From contig CAJFNC010000011.1 of the NCBI GenBank assembly GCA_904393835.1, positions 1-64,000 of the forward strand: a DNA stretch of 64,000 nt. Direction: 5' to 3'. Shown here one piece after another: positions 54,814-63,898 of this stretch. Numbering within the stretch: position 1 is the first letter of the stretch; each line of letters opens with the position of its first letter. Made by a program: the position numbers and the translations under genes. The notes below the pieces were generated by a model. That model saw only the letters and a list, made by a program, of their open reading frames with translations, did no database searches and had not been told where the DNA came from. Source of the stretch: an uncultured Ruminococcus sp. (GTDB lineage Bacteria > Bacillota > Clostridia > Oscillospirales > Acutalibacteraceae).

Positions 54814-54942
54814 TCAAACAAAGCCGTCTGCTTCAAGTTCTTTCGCCCTTTCTTCGGGACATTCAAAAGTTTCGTTGACGTGACGTGTGATAAAGTCGTT
54901 TAATTTATCATTAAACGACTTTATGACTTTTACCTTTTTCAT
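54814..54942 (-). CDS. 42-residue protein resembling small phage/mobile-element proteins
   Basis: The small frame starts MKKVKVIKSFNDKLND and ends EERAKELEADGFV. The pattern VKVIKSF...DK... then ...EERA-E---- GFV is like short proteins common in phages and integrative elements. The ribosome binding site is weak (GAGA at 10-13 nt). The gene contains a perfect 15-bp hairpin (54890-54904/54910-54924). It may be a relic. The rest of 54694-55128 shows no other gene. Confidence 0.4.
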   Translation of the reverse strand: MKKVKVIKSFNDKLNDFITRHVNETFECPEERAKELEADGFV

Positions 54943-55128
54943 TTGTTTTATCTCTGCTCTTACTTTCACTCATAGATTTTACAATGCTTTATAACAACAG
55001 TAAAGTCGCCATTATCCAAGGGCAGAACGAAATTACGAAGTTGTTTGCTTTCAAAATATAAAGCGGTATCTAAAATATAATTATAAATTTATATATGTAA
55101 CAGAATAATCACAATAATCTTTGTATCA

Positions 55129-55986
55129 TCATTTTTTAAAGAACACAAATGCGTTAAGTAATATAACTCCTGATTCAATAGCAATTGCAATTATTTGCAA
55201 TAAGTTTATTTTTAACAGAAAATGCTTACACGGAATGGTATCGCTGTTTAGTTTTTTTACATGAAAATAGTAATATAACGTTACAAAGAACAGCATAACA
55301 TTCATTATTACGCACGATAATATATTCATATCCATATCAAACATACTGCGACTATTTGGATTTGATACCTTTGTATCACCGAAATAATGCATCCATATGT
55401 TCCAAACTACTACAAAAAATGCTATCTGCACATTAACTACGGCATATGACTTTACCTTTGAATAAGTTGTTACCGACCAGTTTTTCTGATATAACGCATT
55501 TATATTAAACTTTGCAAACATTACTAACACGAAAATACACACAAATATAATGTATATACACATATTTGCAAAATTAAAATAAGGCGGATAGTCATGTGCT
55601 GCCATATTAAAACAAAAAAACATCATATAACTTACTTCGTTCAGTGTAAGCCACATACCATTCATTGCAACATATTTGACTGCTTTCTCATTTGTTGAGC
55701 GTGTATCTAAATCTTTTACCTCAAGTATATATTTCGATGATTTGAAAAACAAAAACACAGTTATACCGATAAATAATAACAATGGTATTAAATTCCAGAA
55801 ATTACCGGTTTGCGATATATAATACTGCGGAATAAACCAAGATACATTACTTATTAAAGCAAGATATGTTTCACCTGTTATATAATCATATATTAAATTT
55901 ACTATTGAAACTACTATTGCCGCCGCCTGAAATATTATCACGAAATATATTAAATATTTACAGATTAATTTTATTGCTTTATTCAC
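55129..55986 (-). CDS. Polytopic membrane protein, unrecognised
   Basis: The protein has 285 residues with about seven hydrophobic segments (near 12-32, 66-86, 108-130, 138-158, 180-200, 220-242 and 258-282) and a cytoplasmic-looking loop (KYILEVKDLDTRSTNEKAV). Aromatic-rich loops are notable. No known family is recognised. AT-rich, in the accessory region; the following 295 bases hold no gene. Confidence 0.6.
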   Translation of the reverse strand: MNKAIKLICKYLIYFVIIFQAAAIVVSIVNLIYDYITGETYLALISNVSWFIPQYYISQTGNFWNLIPLLLFIGITVFLFFKSSKYILEVKDLDTRSTNEKAVKYVAMNGMWLTLNEVSYMMFFCFNMAAHDYPPYFNFANMCIYIIFVCIFVLVMFAKFNINALYQKNWSVTTYSKVKSYAVVNVQIAFFVVVWNIWMHYFGDTKVSNPNSRSMFDMDMNILSCVIMNVMLFFVTLYYYFHVKKLNSDTIPCKHFLLKINLLQIIAIAIESGVILLNAFVFFKK

Positions 55987-56281
55987 TTATAACTCCCCAT
56001 TCTTGTTTGGTGTCATTTCTCAAATTTGCTTAACAGGATTTAGATGATAATTGTTAATCACTTTTCTTTTATTACAATTCCGTTTCACCGGTAAAGTATT
56101 TATAAACAGACGTTTAATTTTTTATAATTAGCGAAAGCACAAATTGTACATCTTCAAAATATTTATCCAAATGATAATAGCCCTCCTCTTTTATTGAAAT
56201 AAATCGAATAACTTTAATATATCAACCTACACAATAACTTAAAGAATTACTAATAAAATAAGGAGCAGAGCAAACAAAATT

Positions 56282-57556
56282 TTATAAAAAACGGTTTATT
56301 ATCTGTTCTATGCTCTGTTTGACGGTTATTTCATCAATACTGGATTGAATTAAAAAGGAAATATTGTTAGTGATAAATATTTTTTGAGCACATTTTTGTA
56401 AATCATCAATAGTAATTTTTTCGTATTTTTCTTTTGACTCATTTGGTTCTGTAATTAACGGTGATAAAACAAAGTCTCCCAATGCATATTTGTAATTTAA
56501 GCTATCCTGATCATCGTAATCCATCAACTGATTTTTAGTAAAAAAGTAAATGTTAGATAAATAGTCTTTTTTAGAAATTGATTTTTTAAATTGAGAAACA
56601 GATTGAAATAAGTCAGACAGACTTTTTGTAAAATCATTATTCTTTACAATATAGGAAATCTTTAATCTGTAAAACCCGCAATAACAAGTTAAATCTGTAT
56701 AAACTTCATCTGTGTAGAAATGTTTATCCCTCAAGATCATTGATAATACACTGCCGCAGCCTTCACCAAGCATACCTGAAATCAGTCTGACCGTTTCGTA
56801 ATTATAATCCGAGCTGATATCAAAGAATACCGTTATGTCACTGCTGTCCGATTCACTATGTAAAATATTGTATCTTTTATTATAATTTCTTTTGCAGAAA
56901 TTTACCGGCTTGCAAATCATCGCTTTTAAACAGGTTCCCCGATTATTTACTTCGGATAATTTCTTCTGTACATATAAGTAATCATTTAAAGAAAAATTTC
57001 CCGTTAATATCACGGATGAATTGTTGCAGCAAAAATAAGTCTTTTTCCAAAGATTAATTGCGTTCGGTGAGAATAATTTTACAGTATCAGCGCTGCCCAT
57101 AATTGCGTGCTCATAATTTGTGCCTTTAAAATAACAGTTGTTTTCCAATTTTTCATAAGAAGTATAGCTATTCTCAATTTGTTTAATGACTACGGCTTTT
57201 TCACTGTTAATCTCATCAGTATTCCAATCAAAACTATTAAAACACATACTTATAAGGTTAAACGCACTGAGAAAAAACTCAGGCACAACCTTGATGCTAA
57301 ATCTAACGAAATCATGATAAGTTTGAGCCAAAACTTCTGTTCCCATCGACAATGTTTTAAAATACAGTACCGCTTGCGGAAGTGTATCCCATCTCCGAAA
57401 AAATAAATGTTCAACAAGGTGAGTAATACCCCTGTTACTGTCATTTTCGTATAATGAACCTATCCTAAAATTTATACTTACGGTAACGCTGTGCGTGCTC
57501 GGAAGTTGATGGGAAATAAATTTAATTCCGTTTTTAAGTTCTGTAATTTTCTTCAT
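56282..57556 (-). CDS. M16 family metallopeptidase
   Basis: The protein has 424 residues from ATG 57556 (AGGA upstream). The inverted zinc motif HLVEH is at residues 46-50 with the expected Glu about 77 residues later (IKQIEN), so it looks catalytically complete. The second, inactive half typical of single-chain insulinases is absent; the length fits one M16B subunit that needs a partner. No partner gene is visible nearby. Small M16 peptidases occur in some modified-peptide clusters. Confidence 0.8.
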   Translation of the reverse strand: MKKITELKNGIKFISHQLPSTHSVTVSINFRIGSLYENDSNRGITHLVEHLFFRRWDTLPQAVLYFKTLSMGTEVLAQTYHDFVRFSIKVVPEFFLSAFNLISMCFNSFDWNTDEINSEKAVVIKQIENSYTSYEKLENNCYFKGTNYEHAIMGSADTVKLFSPNAINLWKKTYFCCNNSSVILTGNFSLNDYLYVQKKLSEVNNRGTCLKAMICKPVNFCKRNYNKRYNILHSESDSSDITVFFDISSDYNYETVRLISGMLGEGCGSVLSMILRDKHFYTDEVYTDLTCYCGFYRLKISYIVKNNDFTKSLSDLFQSVSQFKKSISKKDYLSNIYFFTKNQLMDYDDQDSLNYKYALGDFVLSPLITEPNESKEKYEKITIDDLQKCAQKIFITNNISFLIQSSIDEITVKQSIEQIINRFL

Positions 57557-57807
57557 ATAAATCAATCCTGTCATTTATGCACAAACGTTTTACAATCGCT
57601 TGTTTTAAGTTCTTGCCGACTTTCTAAAGCGACGATGAGATTACTATTTTACTGTTGCATTTGCTGCACCATAGTCTTATGTGGCTGGATTTTGTGTTAT
57701 TTTGTTTTTGGGAACTCTCAAAAATTACTTCTGTTTAAAATCAGCCTATGTAAAATCAATCTTCCACAAATAATAAATAATATACAACCGAAAAATTTTT
57801 ATCCCAT

Positions 57808-57879
57808 TCAAATACAGCTGTCGTAGCCACTGGCATTAGCCATTTTATTATACCTATGTTCATATCTGATTATCTTCAT
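57808..57879 (-). CDS. Possible 23-residue peptide gene
   Basis: The frame starts MKIIRYEHRYNK and ends SGYDSCI, just 4 nt after the stop of the 57884-58297 gene and upstream of the M16 peptidase on the same strand. No good ribosome binding site is seen, so it may be chance. If real it could be a precursor peptide. The rest of 57557-57807 shows nothing else. Confidence 0.2.
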   Translation of the reverse strand: MKIIRYEHRYNKMANASGYDSCI

Positions 57880-57883
57880 TATC

Positions 57884-58297
57884 TTAATATTCATCAAAGC
57901 TTTTAATTGCTTTTCCGACAAGAAACAATGATAAAATATGAAATAGAATATTAATAAATACTATAATATAATTATTTGGTAAACCTACTACAAAAAGCAT
58001 ATCCACAAATAAAATTATAAATTCTAAAACATGTAAGCCCTTTTTAGGTTTGATTAACATAATTATCGGCAACGCTGTAAATAGGACTGTTTTTAATGCG
58101 CCAAGAACTAAATATAATATACCGTCGTAAATATTCTCACATACTGTAAATATCATTATCCTATCGATCAATGTAAAATTAATATTGATTACTAATAAGT
58201 ATTCAATATCCTTAAACATAAAAAAATTAATTAATGTGAATATCGGATATAACAATAGAAATAACGGTAATAATATATAACTTTTTGTATTTTTCAT
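57884..58297 (-). CDS. Small membrane protein, unrecognised
   Basis: The protein has 137 residues with about four hydrophobic helices (near 8-28, 32-52, 60-82 and 90-125). Strong GGGGGAGGG ribosome binding site 4 nt before ATG. No family recognised. Same strand as, and upstream of, the M16 peptidase. Confidence 0.6.
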   Translation of the reverse strand: MKNTKSYILLPLFLLLYPIFTLINFFMFKDIEYLLVININFTLIDRIMIFTVCENIYDGILYLVLGALKTVLFTALPIIMLIKPKKGLHVLEFIILFVDMLFVVGLPNNYIIVFINILFHILSLFLVGKAIKSFDEY

Positions 58298-58339
58298 TAA
58301 CCCTCCCCCTTACCATCATAAGAATTATTCAAATCAAAA

Positions 58340-58524
58340 CTACGTATATAATAAGGGTCGTGAATTAAGCGCTGCTATAATAGCAGCCTGCTTTATAGAA
58401 TCATATTCAGCTTTGGTAATCGTAACTGTCTTGCTGTTTTTTATATAGTTTTTGATTATATTATTTTTTATCTGACATACTTCATTGTTTTTTAACTGTC
58501 TTTTGTCATATTTTCTGATTTTTT
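58340..58524 (-). pseudogene. Start-less frame, possible gene remnant or frameshifted tail
   Basis: An open frame with protein-like sequence (KTVTITKAEYDSIKQAAII, ending SRPLLYT) but no start codon. It begins in another frame inside the end of the 58492-58989 gene, so it could be that gene's original tail after a frameshift, or debris. Confidence 0.3.
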
Positions 58525-58989
58525 AAAAATGAACTTTTTAGAAGTAATATTAATTTCATAATAATAGCCAAACAAAAAATTATGGTGCCATAATCTATGT
58601 TCATCTCTATAATATTCTCCGTTTAAATAGTCATTAATTAATTGGGAATGCTTTATTTCAATATTAACCGAAGATGAATAATTTTTCACATCCTCGCTTA
58701 TTAAAAAATAATCGATTCCTTTTGATTCCAGATGAACAATAATATTCATTTTTATCTCTTTATTTTTATAATTTTCAAATTTTGTATCTATATTTTTGAT
58801 TTTGTAATCATGAAATCCCTCTTTGCGATATTCATTAAGAAATGATTTTTGAAATAATCCGGCATTTTGCTGCATATACTTACTATATTCTTTGCAAGAG
58901 TTTTCCCATTTTAAATTCTTTTGCTTTATTTCATCATTTGTTATACCAGGACTATAAATGTCTAAATATTCAGATAAAAAATATTTCAT
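58492..58989 (-). CDS. Hypothetical soluble protein
   Basis: The protein has 165 residues, charged, with no signal peptide or helix of membrane type. AGGAG lies 7 nt before ATG, so it is likely translated. It contains HLESKGIDYFLISEDVKNY and RDEHRLWHHNFLFGYYYEI. No family recognised; composition recalls immunity-like or accessory-island proteins. The C-terminus may be truncated by a frameshift. Confidence 0.55.
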   Translation of the reverse strand: MKYFLSEYLDIYSPGITNDEIKQKNLKWENSCKEYSKYMQQNAGLFQKSFLNEYRKEGFHDYKIKNIDTKFENYKNKEIKMNIIVHLESKGIDYFLISEDVKNYSSSVNIEIKHSQLINDYLNGEYYRDEHRLWHHNFLFGYYYEINITSKKFIFKKSENMTKDS

Positions 58990-59139
58990 AATATTCTCCT
59001 ACTATTTTTTTACTATTATTCAAAGCTTTGAATAATCGCCGAACAAATAATTGTGATACCATATAAATTAATAACAGTTTTTTACTTTTAAGCGGCTTTT
59101 AACTTTAAAAAAACGCCTAAACCTAAATTTATTTTATAA

Positions 59140-59910
59140 TCATTTCAAACTTTCGGAACTACTTTCAGTCTCATATGCCTTTTCCGATATGCCTCGAATA
59201 TATGGAGTTTTGTACATATATGTATCAAAATCATTTGTTGATAATATAAATCGTTCTTTTGGCTCACCGTCAAGAAGGCAATAATACACTCCGTATCTGT
59301 TTTTGGGGTCTTGAAAAATCATAGCTTTTAAATCTTTGGTGTAAGTCATTTTATTGCCGTCTAATTCCACCGTGTTTTCGGAAGCATCATTTGCTCCCTT
59401 TATACTCACAATATAAAATGTCTTATTAATATCTTTGTTATATTTTGCAGCAAGAGGGCTGATTGTTCTGTATTCATATTTATCAGGTTGTATATATTCA
59501 ACATTATCTGAATTAAAATCAACCAACCCATATTTTCCTTCCTTTTTCGTTAAGGAATGAATTCTATTATCATTCTTGTCAACGGTAAAAACACAGTCGT
59601 CATACTCAAACTTAACTGCATCTTCCGTATTTATAATTTTGTATGACAATGCCTTTTCAACCGTACCAAGGGTAATAAAATTACCCTCAAGCGGAAAGGA
59701 GGCAATAAGCACTAATGAGAAAAATACAGCGACAAACATCAAGTTTGTTAAAACAGACAATCTCCTGAAGCGTTTATCGGTTTGATATCTTTGACGAAAT
59801 TCAGGATTTTTCTTTTTGGAATAAAATATTACTATTTTACTCTTAGCCAAAATAAATATTATAAGAGAGAATGTCAAAATTACAAATATAACTCTTAATA
59901 AATAATACAT
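59140..59910 (-). CDS. Membrane-anchored unknown protein, intact copy
   Basis: The protein has 256 residues from ATG 59910 (GGGTGG upstream). Two helices (about 3-23 and 53-76) flank a basic loop (YSKKKNPEFRQRYQ), then a soluble domain (about 90-256) with FEYDDCVFTVDKNDNRIHSL and YGVYYCLLDGEPKERF. No family recognised. A second, broken copy with conserved upstream sequence lies at 62631-63358, so this gene was duplicated. Confidence 0.65.
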   Translation of the reverse strand: MYYLLRVIFVILTFSLIIFILAKSKIVIFYSKKKNPEFRQRYQTDKRFRRLSVLTNLMFVAVFFSLVLIASFPLEGNFITLGTVEKALSYKIINTEDAVKFEYDDCVFTVDKNDNRIHSLTKKEGKYGLVDFNSDNVEYIQPDKYEYRTISPLAAKYNKDINKTFYIVSIKGANDASENTVELDGNKMTYTKDLKAMIFQDPKNRYGVYYCLLDGEPKERFILSTNDFDTYMYKTPYIRGISEKAYETESSSESLK

Positions 59911-60200
59911 AATACCACCCGGTTTGAATATTGTCATATGTAATCGGCTTATCTGTACAGATACTGTCCTTTAAAGTGAAACGGCAAAATTTTTTATTAA
60001 CTAATTTTATTATAACATAATATTTATTTAATTAAAACTGACATAATTGACATTAATTTCGTCAACATATTGTTGAATATATCCAACAATATGCTGGTTA
60101 ACTTTTTTCAATATATGATTTGTCCACGCGCTGACAACCTGTATTAAAAATAAAATATATTTGCCAATTCATTAATTATCAGTTAGACCGACCAATAAAT
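59911..60200. other. Upstream region of the duplicated gene
   Basis: AT-rich. An inverted repeat with perfect 10-nt arms (60066-60075/60084-60093) lies about 160 nt before the start codon. Related but degenerate sequence stands upstream of the broken copy (about 63500-63570). No gene seen. Confidence 0.4.
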
Positions 60201-60240
60201 AAGGCATAAATAAAGGCATCACCTCACGGCGATGCCTTAT
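60201..60240 (-). terminator. Terminator of the CoA-disulfide reductase gene
   Basis: Arms aaggcatcacc (60213-60223) and ggcgatgcctt (60228-60238) with T-rich sequence following on the minus strand. Confidence 0.75.
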
Positions 60241-60341
60241 CGTTTAAATTTTCTGTGCTAATACACTTTGCATCGGTCAATCACGTCTTCTAAAAAACGA
60301 AATTCTTCTCAGTTCAGTTATGACTTATCTAATATCCTTTA

Positions 60342-62030
60342 TTATCCAAAATTATAATTGCTGGCAATAGATTCTCTATCCTGTGTCATATCATTAAAAT
60401 ATTCATAATAACAGATTCCAAGAAAACCGCCCGATATGTTGTAAATATTGGTAAAACCATTTCCTTGCAGAGCCATAACCGCATTATAGCTGGTCTGTCC
60501 AATACGGCAGTAAACATAAACCGGTTGGTCTTTGGGGATTTCATCCAAACGTTGGCGGAGCTGAGCGATCGGGATATTGACAGCGTTTTTCAGATGTCCT
60601 TTTTCATACATTGCTTCAGGACGAACATCAATAATATAAGCGCCGGATTCCACAAGATTCCTCACCTGATCCACATATACCTGACGGAACGCTCCATGGA
60701 GGAGATTTTCCGCAACAAGACCTGCCACATTCCCTGCGTCTTTCGGTGTGGAGAACGGAGGAGCATAGCATAGCTCCAGATCCCTTAAGTCATCCACGGT
60801 TCCTCCGAATTTGATCAGTGTCGCCACGATGTCGATTCTCTTAGCGGCGTCCCCTTTGGAAATCGCCTGGGCACCCAGTACTCTGCCTGTGGGCACTTCA
60901 TAGATCAGTTTATAATGAAGAATCCTGCTCTCAGGCATCAGGGAAACTTTGTCCATGGGCAGTACATATACGTAATTATAAGAGATTCCTTCCTGCTCAC
61001 ACTGCGCAGCCGTCAGTCCGGTACTTGCCGCATTATAATCAAATACCTTGACGCAGCTGGATCCTATATAACCGGTATTTCTTACAGGGCGTCCGTAAAT
61101 ATGATCAGCCGCCTGTCTCGCCTGTTTTTGGGCAGGACCCGCAAGCTGCAGCATCATTGGCTTATGTGTCAATGCGTTATACGTTTCTATAGCGTCACCT
61201 ACGGCGTAAATATCCGGATCGTCGGTGCGGTAATTAGCATCTACTTTTATCGCTCCCCTTTGGTTCAACTCCAGTCCGGCATCAGCCGCAAGTGAAGTCT
61301 CCGGCCTTACGCCAACAGCCATAACCACTGCGTCCCCTTCTATTCTTCTGCCGGATTCCAAAAGCAGATCCGACTTGTCAAACGAAACAACCGAATCTTT
61401 CACAACAAGATTAACGCCTTTATCCAGCATCTCTTTCTGGAGAATCTGAACCATATCATAATCATAAGTTCTGAGGATCTGCGGCATTGCTTCTACCATG
61501 GACACCTGATAACCTGCTTCCCTAAGATTTACAGCTACTTCAACACCAATAAATCCGCCGCCTATCACAGAGATTTTTTTCACATCTTCCTTTTTGATGA
61601 AAGAATAAAACCGACTGATGTCCTCCACATTTCTGATAGTAAAGAGGTTCGCATCCTCTATTCCCCGGACAAAAGGGATTATCGGATCCGCACCCGGAGA
61701 CAGGATCAGTTTATCATAGGCTTCATCATATTCCCGATTGTTTTTCAGATCTTTGACTCGGACTTTTTTTGCCGTACGGTCAATAGAAATCACCCGGCTG
61801 GACACTCTTACTTCAATGTTATAAATGTTCCGAAAGGACTGAGGTGTATTTAAAATCAGTTTCTCCGTCTGATCAACTGTTTCACTTAACCGATACGGGA
61901 TACTGCAATTTGAATAAGATACATAAGGTCCTTTTTCAAAAATCAGGATTTCTGCCTTTTCATCCAATCTTCTTAACCTTGCTGCTGTACCGGCTCCGCC
62001 GGTCACTCCTCCAACGATTACATATTTCAT
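60342..62030 (-). CDS. cdr: CoA-disulfide reductase with C-terminal rhodanese domain
   Basis: The protein has 562 residues. FAD motif VIVGGVTGGAGTAARLRRL at the N-terminus, active-site Cys42 in YSNCSIPYR, NAD motif ISVIGGGFIGVEVAV near 155, FAD motif DIYAVGDAIET near 275, dimer domain, then a rhodanese domain (about 460-550) with YIIDVRPEAMYEKGH and catalytic Cys in YVYCRIGQTS. It reduces CoA disulfide, persulfide or polysulfide, and the rhodanese hands over sulfane sulfur. G+C is visibly higher than around it and it sits beside an IS30 remnant: likely acquired. Confidence 0.92.
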   Translation of the reverse strand: MKYVIVGGVTGGAGTAARLRRLDEKAEILIFEKGPYVSYSNCSIPYRLSETVDQTEKLILNTPQSFRNIYNIEVRVSSRVISIDRTAKKVRVKDLKNNREYDEAYDKLILSPGADPIIPFVRGIEDANLFTIRNVEDISRFYSFIKKEDVKKISVIGGGFIGVEVAVNLREAGYQVSMVEAMPQILRTYDYDMVQILQKEMLDKGVNLVVKDSVVSFDKSDLLLESGRRIEGDAVVMAVGVRPETSLAADAGLELNQRGAIKVDANYRTDDPDIYAVGDAIETYNALTHKPMMLQLAGPAQKQARQAADHIYGRPVRNTGYIGSSCVKVFDYNAASTGLTAAQCEQEGISYNYVYVLPMDKVSLMPESRILHYKLIYEVPTGRVLGAQAISKGDAAKRIDIVATLIKFGGTVDDLRDLELCYAPPFSTPKDAGNVAGLVAENLLHGAFRQVYVDQVRNLVESGAYIIDVRPEAMYEKGHLKNAVNIPIAQLRQRLDEIPKDQPVYVYCRIGQTSYNAVMALQGNGFTNIYNISGGFLGICYYEYFNDMTQDRESIASNYNFG

Positions 62031-62064
62031 TGTTATTATCCTCCTGTTTGATTTTATTTATTTT

Positions 62065-62372
62065 TTAAGCAAATTGCAATAGAAAGCAAATTTTCTTGTA
62101 ACAAAACGATATGTGCTCAACTATTCGGGCTGCGTATATCAGGTCAAGTTGTTTTTCAAACAGTTCTTCGGGCGTATGATAGTTCAATATTTTTCTCGGC
62201 AGATTGTTTATCTTGTCAACAAAAAACATAATATAGACTGCGCTGTAATCATTTATGATTTTTCCTTTAGGAATGAATCTTCTCAACATTTTGTTGTGAT
62301 ATTTATTTGTTTCTTTCTCACAATAAGTATATGGATGAGTGAATATATAGATATTCCTATTGACCCGAGCTT
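62065..62372 (-). pseudogene. IS30-family transposase, C-terminal remnant
   Basis: The frame reads THPYTYCEKETNKYHNKML, then LRRFIPKGKIINDYS, NNLPRKILNYHTPEELFE and LDLIYAA, the end of the IS30 DDE domain and its C-terminus. The first part of the transposase is missing; a stop codon lies before residue FGLKAR at about 62385. It is directly upstream of the cdr gene. No intact terminal repeats recognised. Confidence 0.8.
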
Positions 62373-62389
62373 TTAGCCCAAATTATGAC

Positions 62390-62630
62390 ATTGATTTTTA
62401 TAACAGTTAAAATTTGTTTTGATAATTTACCTACAAAATCTTTATTATAAAGCAGTTTAGATAAATAGTACCGCCACATCAAATAATTTACACTGTTATA
62501 AATTGTAGTAATATGGCACAAGCGAATGCGTGCCTACCTTTGAATTGGTTTTGCCGTACTGATTATATTCAAGGTACAATAAAACACTAAATATTTTTGA
62601 AACGGGATGATAAAAAGTTTGCAAATATTG
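62390..62630. other. Intergenic, AT-rich debris
   Basis: No gene recognised. It lies between the transposase remnant and the broken duplicate gene. Confidence 0.35.
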
Positions 62631-63358
62631 CTACATTATTTTTCTTGTAACATAAAATAAAGGTTTTTTACAGATGTATGATTCAAAATAATCTGTTTTT
62701 AATAAAAGTTTAGATTTGGGCTCACCGTCAAGAAGGCAGTAGTATACTCCGTATCTATTTTGGGAATCTTGAAAGAGCATATCGACTTTTAGATCTTTAG
62801 TATAAGTCATTTTATTACCATCTAATTCCACCGTATTTTCGGAAGCGTCATTTTCCCCCTCTACACTTATAACATAAAAAGTTTTATTAATATCTTGATT
62901 ATATTTAGCGTACTGTAGATTCCTACTATTTCAGGTTGATAATATTCGATATCATCCGAATTAAAATCAGGCAGCCTGTATTTTCCGTCCTTTTTTGTCA
63001 AGGAATGAATTTTATTATCACTTTTGTCAACGGCAAAAGTGCAGTCGTCATACTCAAACTTTACTGCATCTTCCGTATTTATAATTTTGTACGACAATGC
63101 ATTTTCAACCGTGCCAAATGTAATAAAATTACCCTCAAGCGGAAAGGAAGCAATAAGCACTAATGAGAAAAATATAGCGACAAACATCAAGTTTGTTAAA
63201 ACAGCCACTCTTCTGAAGCGTTTATCGTTTTGATATCTTTGACGCAATTCAGGATTTTTCTTTTTGGAATAAAATATTACTATTTTACTCTTAGCCAAAA
63301 TAAATATTATAAGAGAAAATGTCAGAATTACAAATATAACTCTTAATAAATAATACAT
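62631..63358 (-). pseudogene. Broken duplicate of the 59140-59910 gene
   Basis: The first 132 residues are nearly identical to the intact copy (MYYLLRVIFVILTFSLIIF, then KIHSLTKKDGKYRL). Near 62925-62940 about 13 nt are lost relative to the copy, shifting the frame to a stop at 62867. The rest (AKYNQDINKTFYV, then ELDGNKMTYTKDLK) continues in another frame to 62631. The C-terminal 30 residues have diverged. Confidence 0.85.
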
Positions 63359-63593
63359 AATTCCTCCTGATTTGAATATTATCCTGCGGCATCGGTTTAT
63401 GCGCCCGTTTACTTTCTTTTAAAGTTAAATAACAGAATTCTATTTTACCTATTTTATTATAGCAAAATATTCTTTTTATTAAAATTGACATAATACATAT
63501 TTATTTAACTAAAATATTGTAAAATACAACTAATAATATACTGTTTAACTATTTTAATATACAATTTGCCAAACAGCTACGTCTATATGAATT

Positions 63594-63806
63594 AAACTTA
63601 CAGCAATTGTACTTTCTCTGTTGGATATGATAAATCCTGTTATCGGAGCACTTGTATATAATAACAAATCCTGCTTTGTGGCACTGATTACGGCATTTCT
63701 GTACGATATGACAAAACAAAATGTTGTTCTAATACCGGATTTTCGCAAAAAGCCATATTTGATTAGATTTCGTAATTTGCTGACAAACATATTTAATATC
63801 TTTTAA
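63594..63806 (+). pseudogene. Possible membrane-protein fragment
   Basis: Open plus-strand frame reading LTAIVLSLLDMINPVIGALVY..., LITAFLYDM and FRNLLTNIFNIF, with no convincing start site. Two hydrophobic stretches. It could be the tail of a degraded transporter gene or chance. The opposite strand is also open here. Confidence 0.25.
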
Positions 63807-63898
63807 CAGTAGCTTTATGTAAAGCTGTAACAACAAAACAAGCGACAGCGTAAACTGATATTCATACCCAAATTATCTAACTTTTTGGGGGATATATC

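Noticed and set aside
57491..57826. 111-codon plus-strand frame opposite the M16 gene start
   Set aside because: Cys-rich hydrophobic translation but overlaps the real M16 gene and has no start signal.
63554..63790. 78-codon minus-strand frame near the right edge
   Set aside because: No ribosome binding site or domain. The plus-strand frame here is slightly more protein-like, but also weak.
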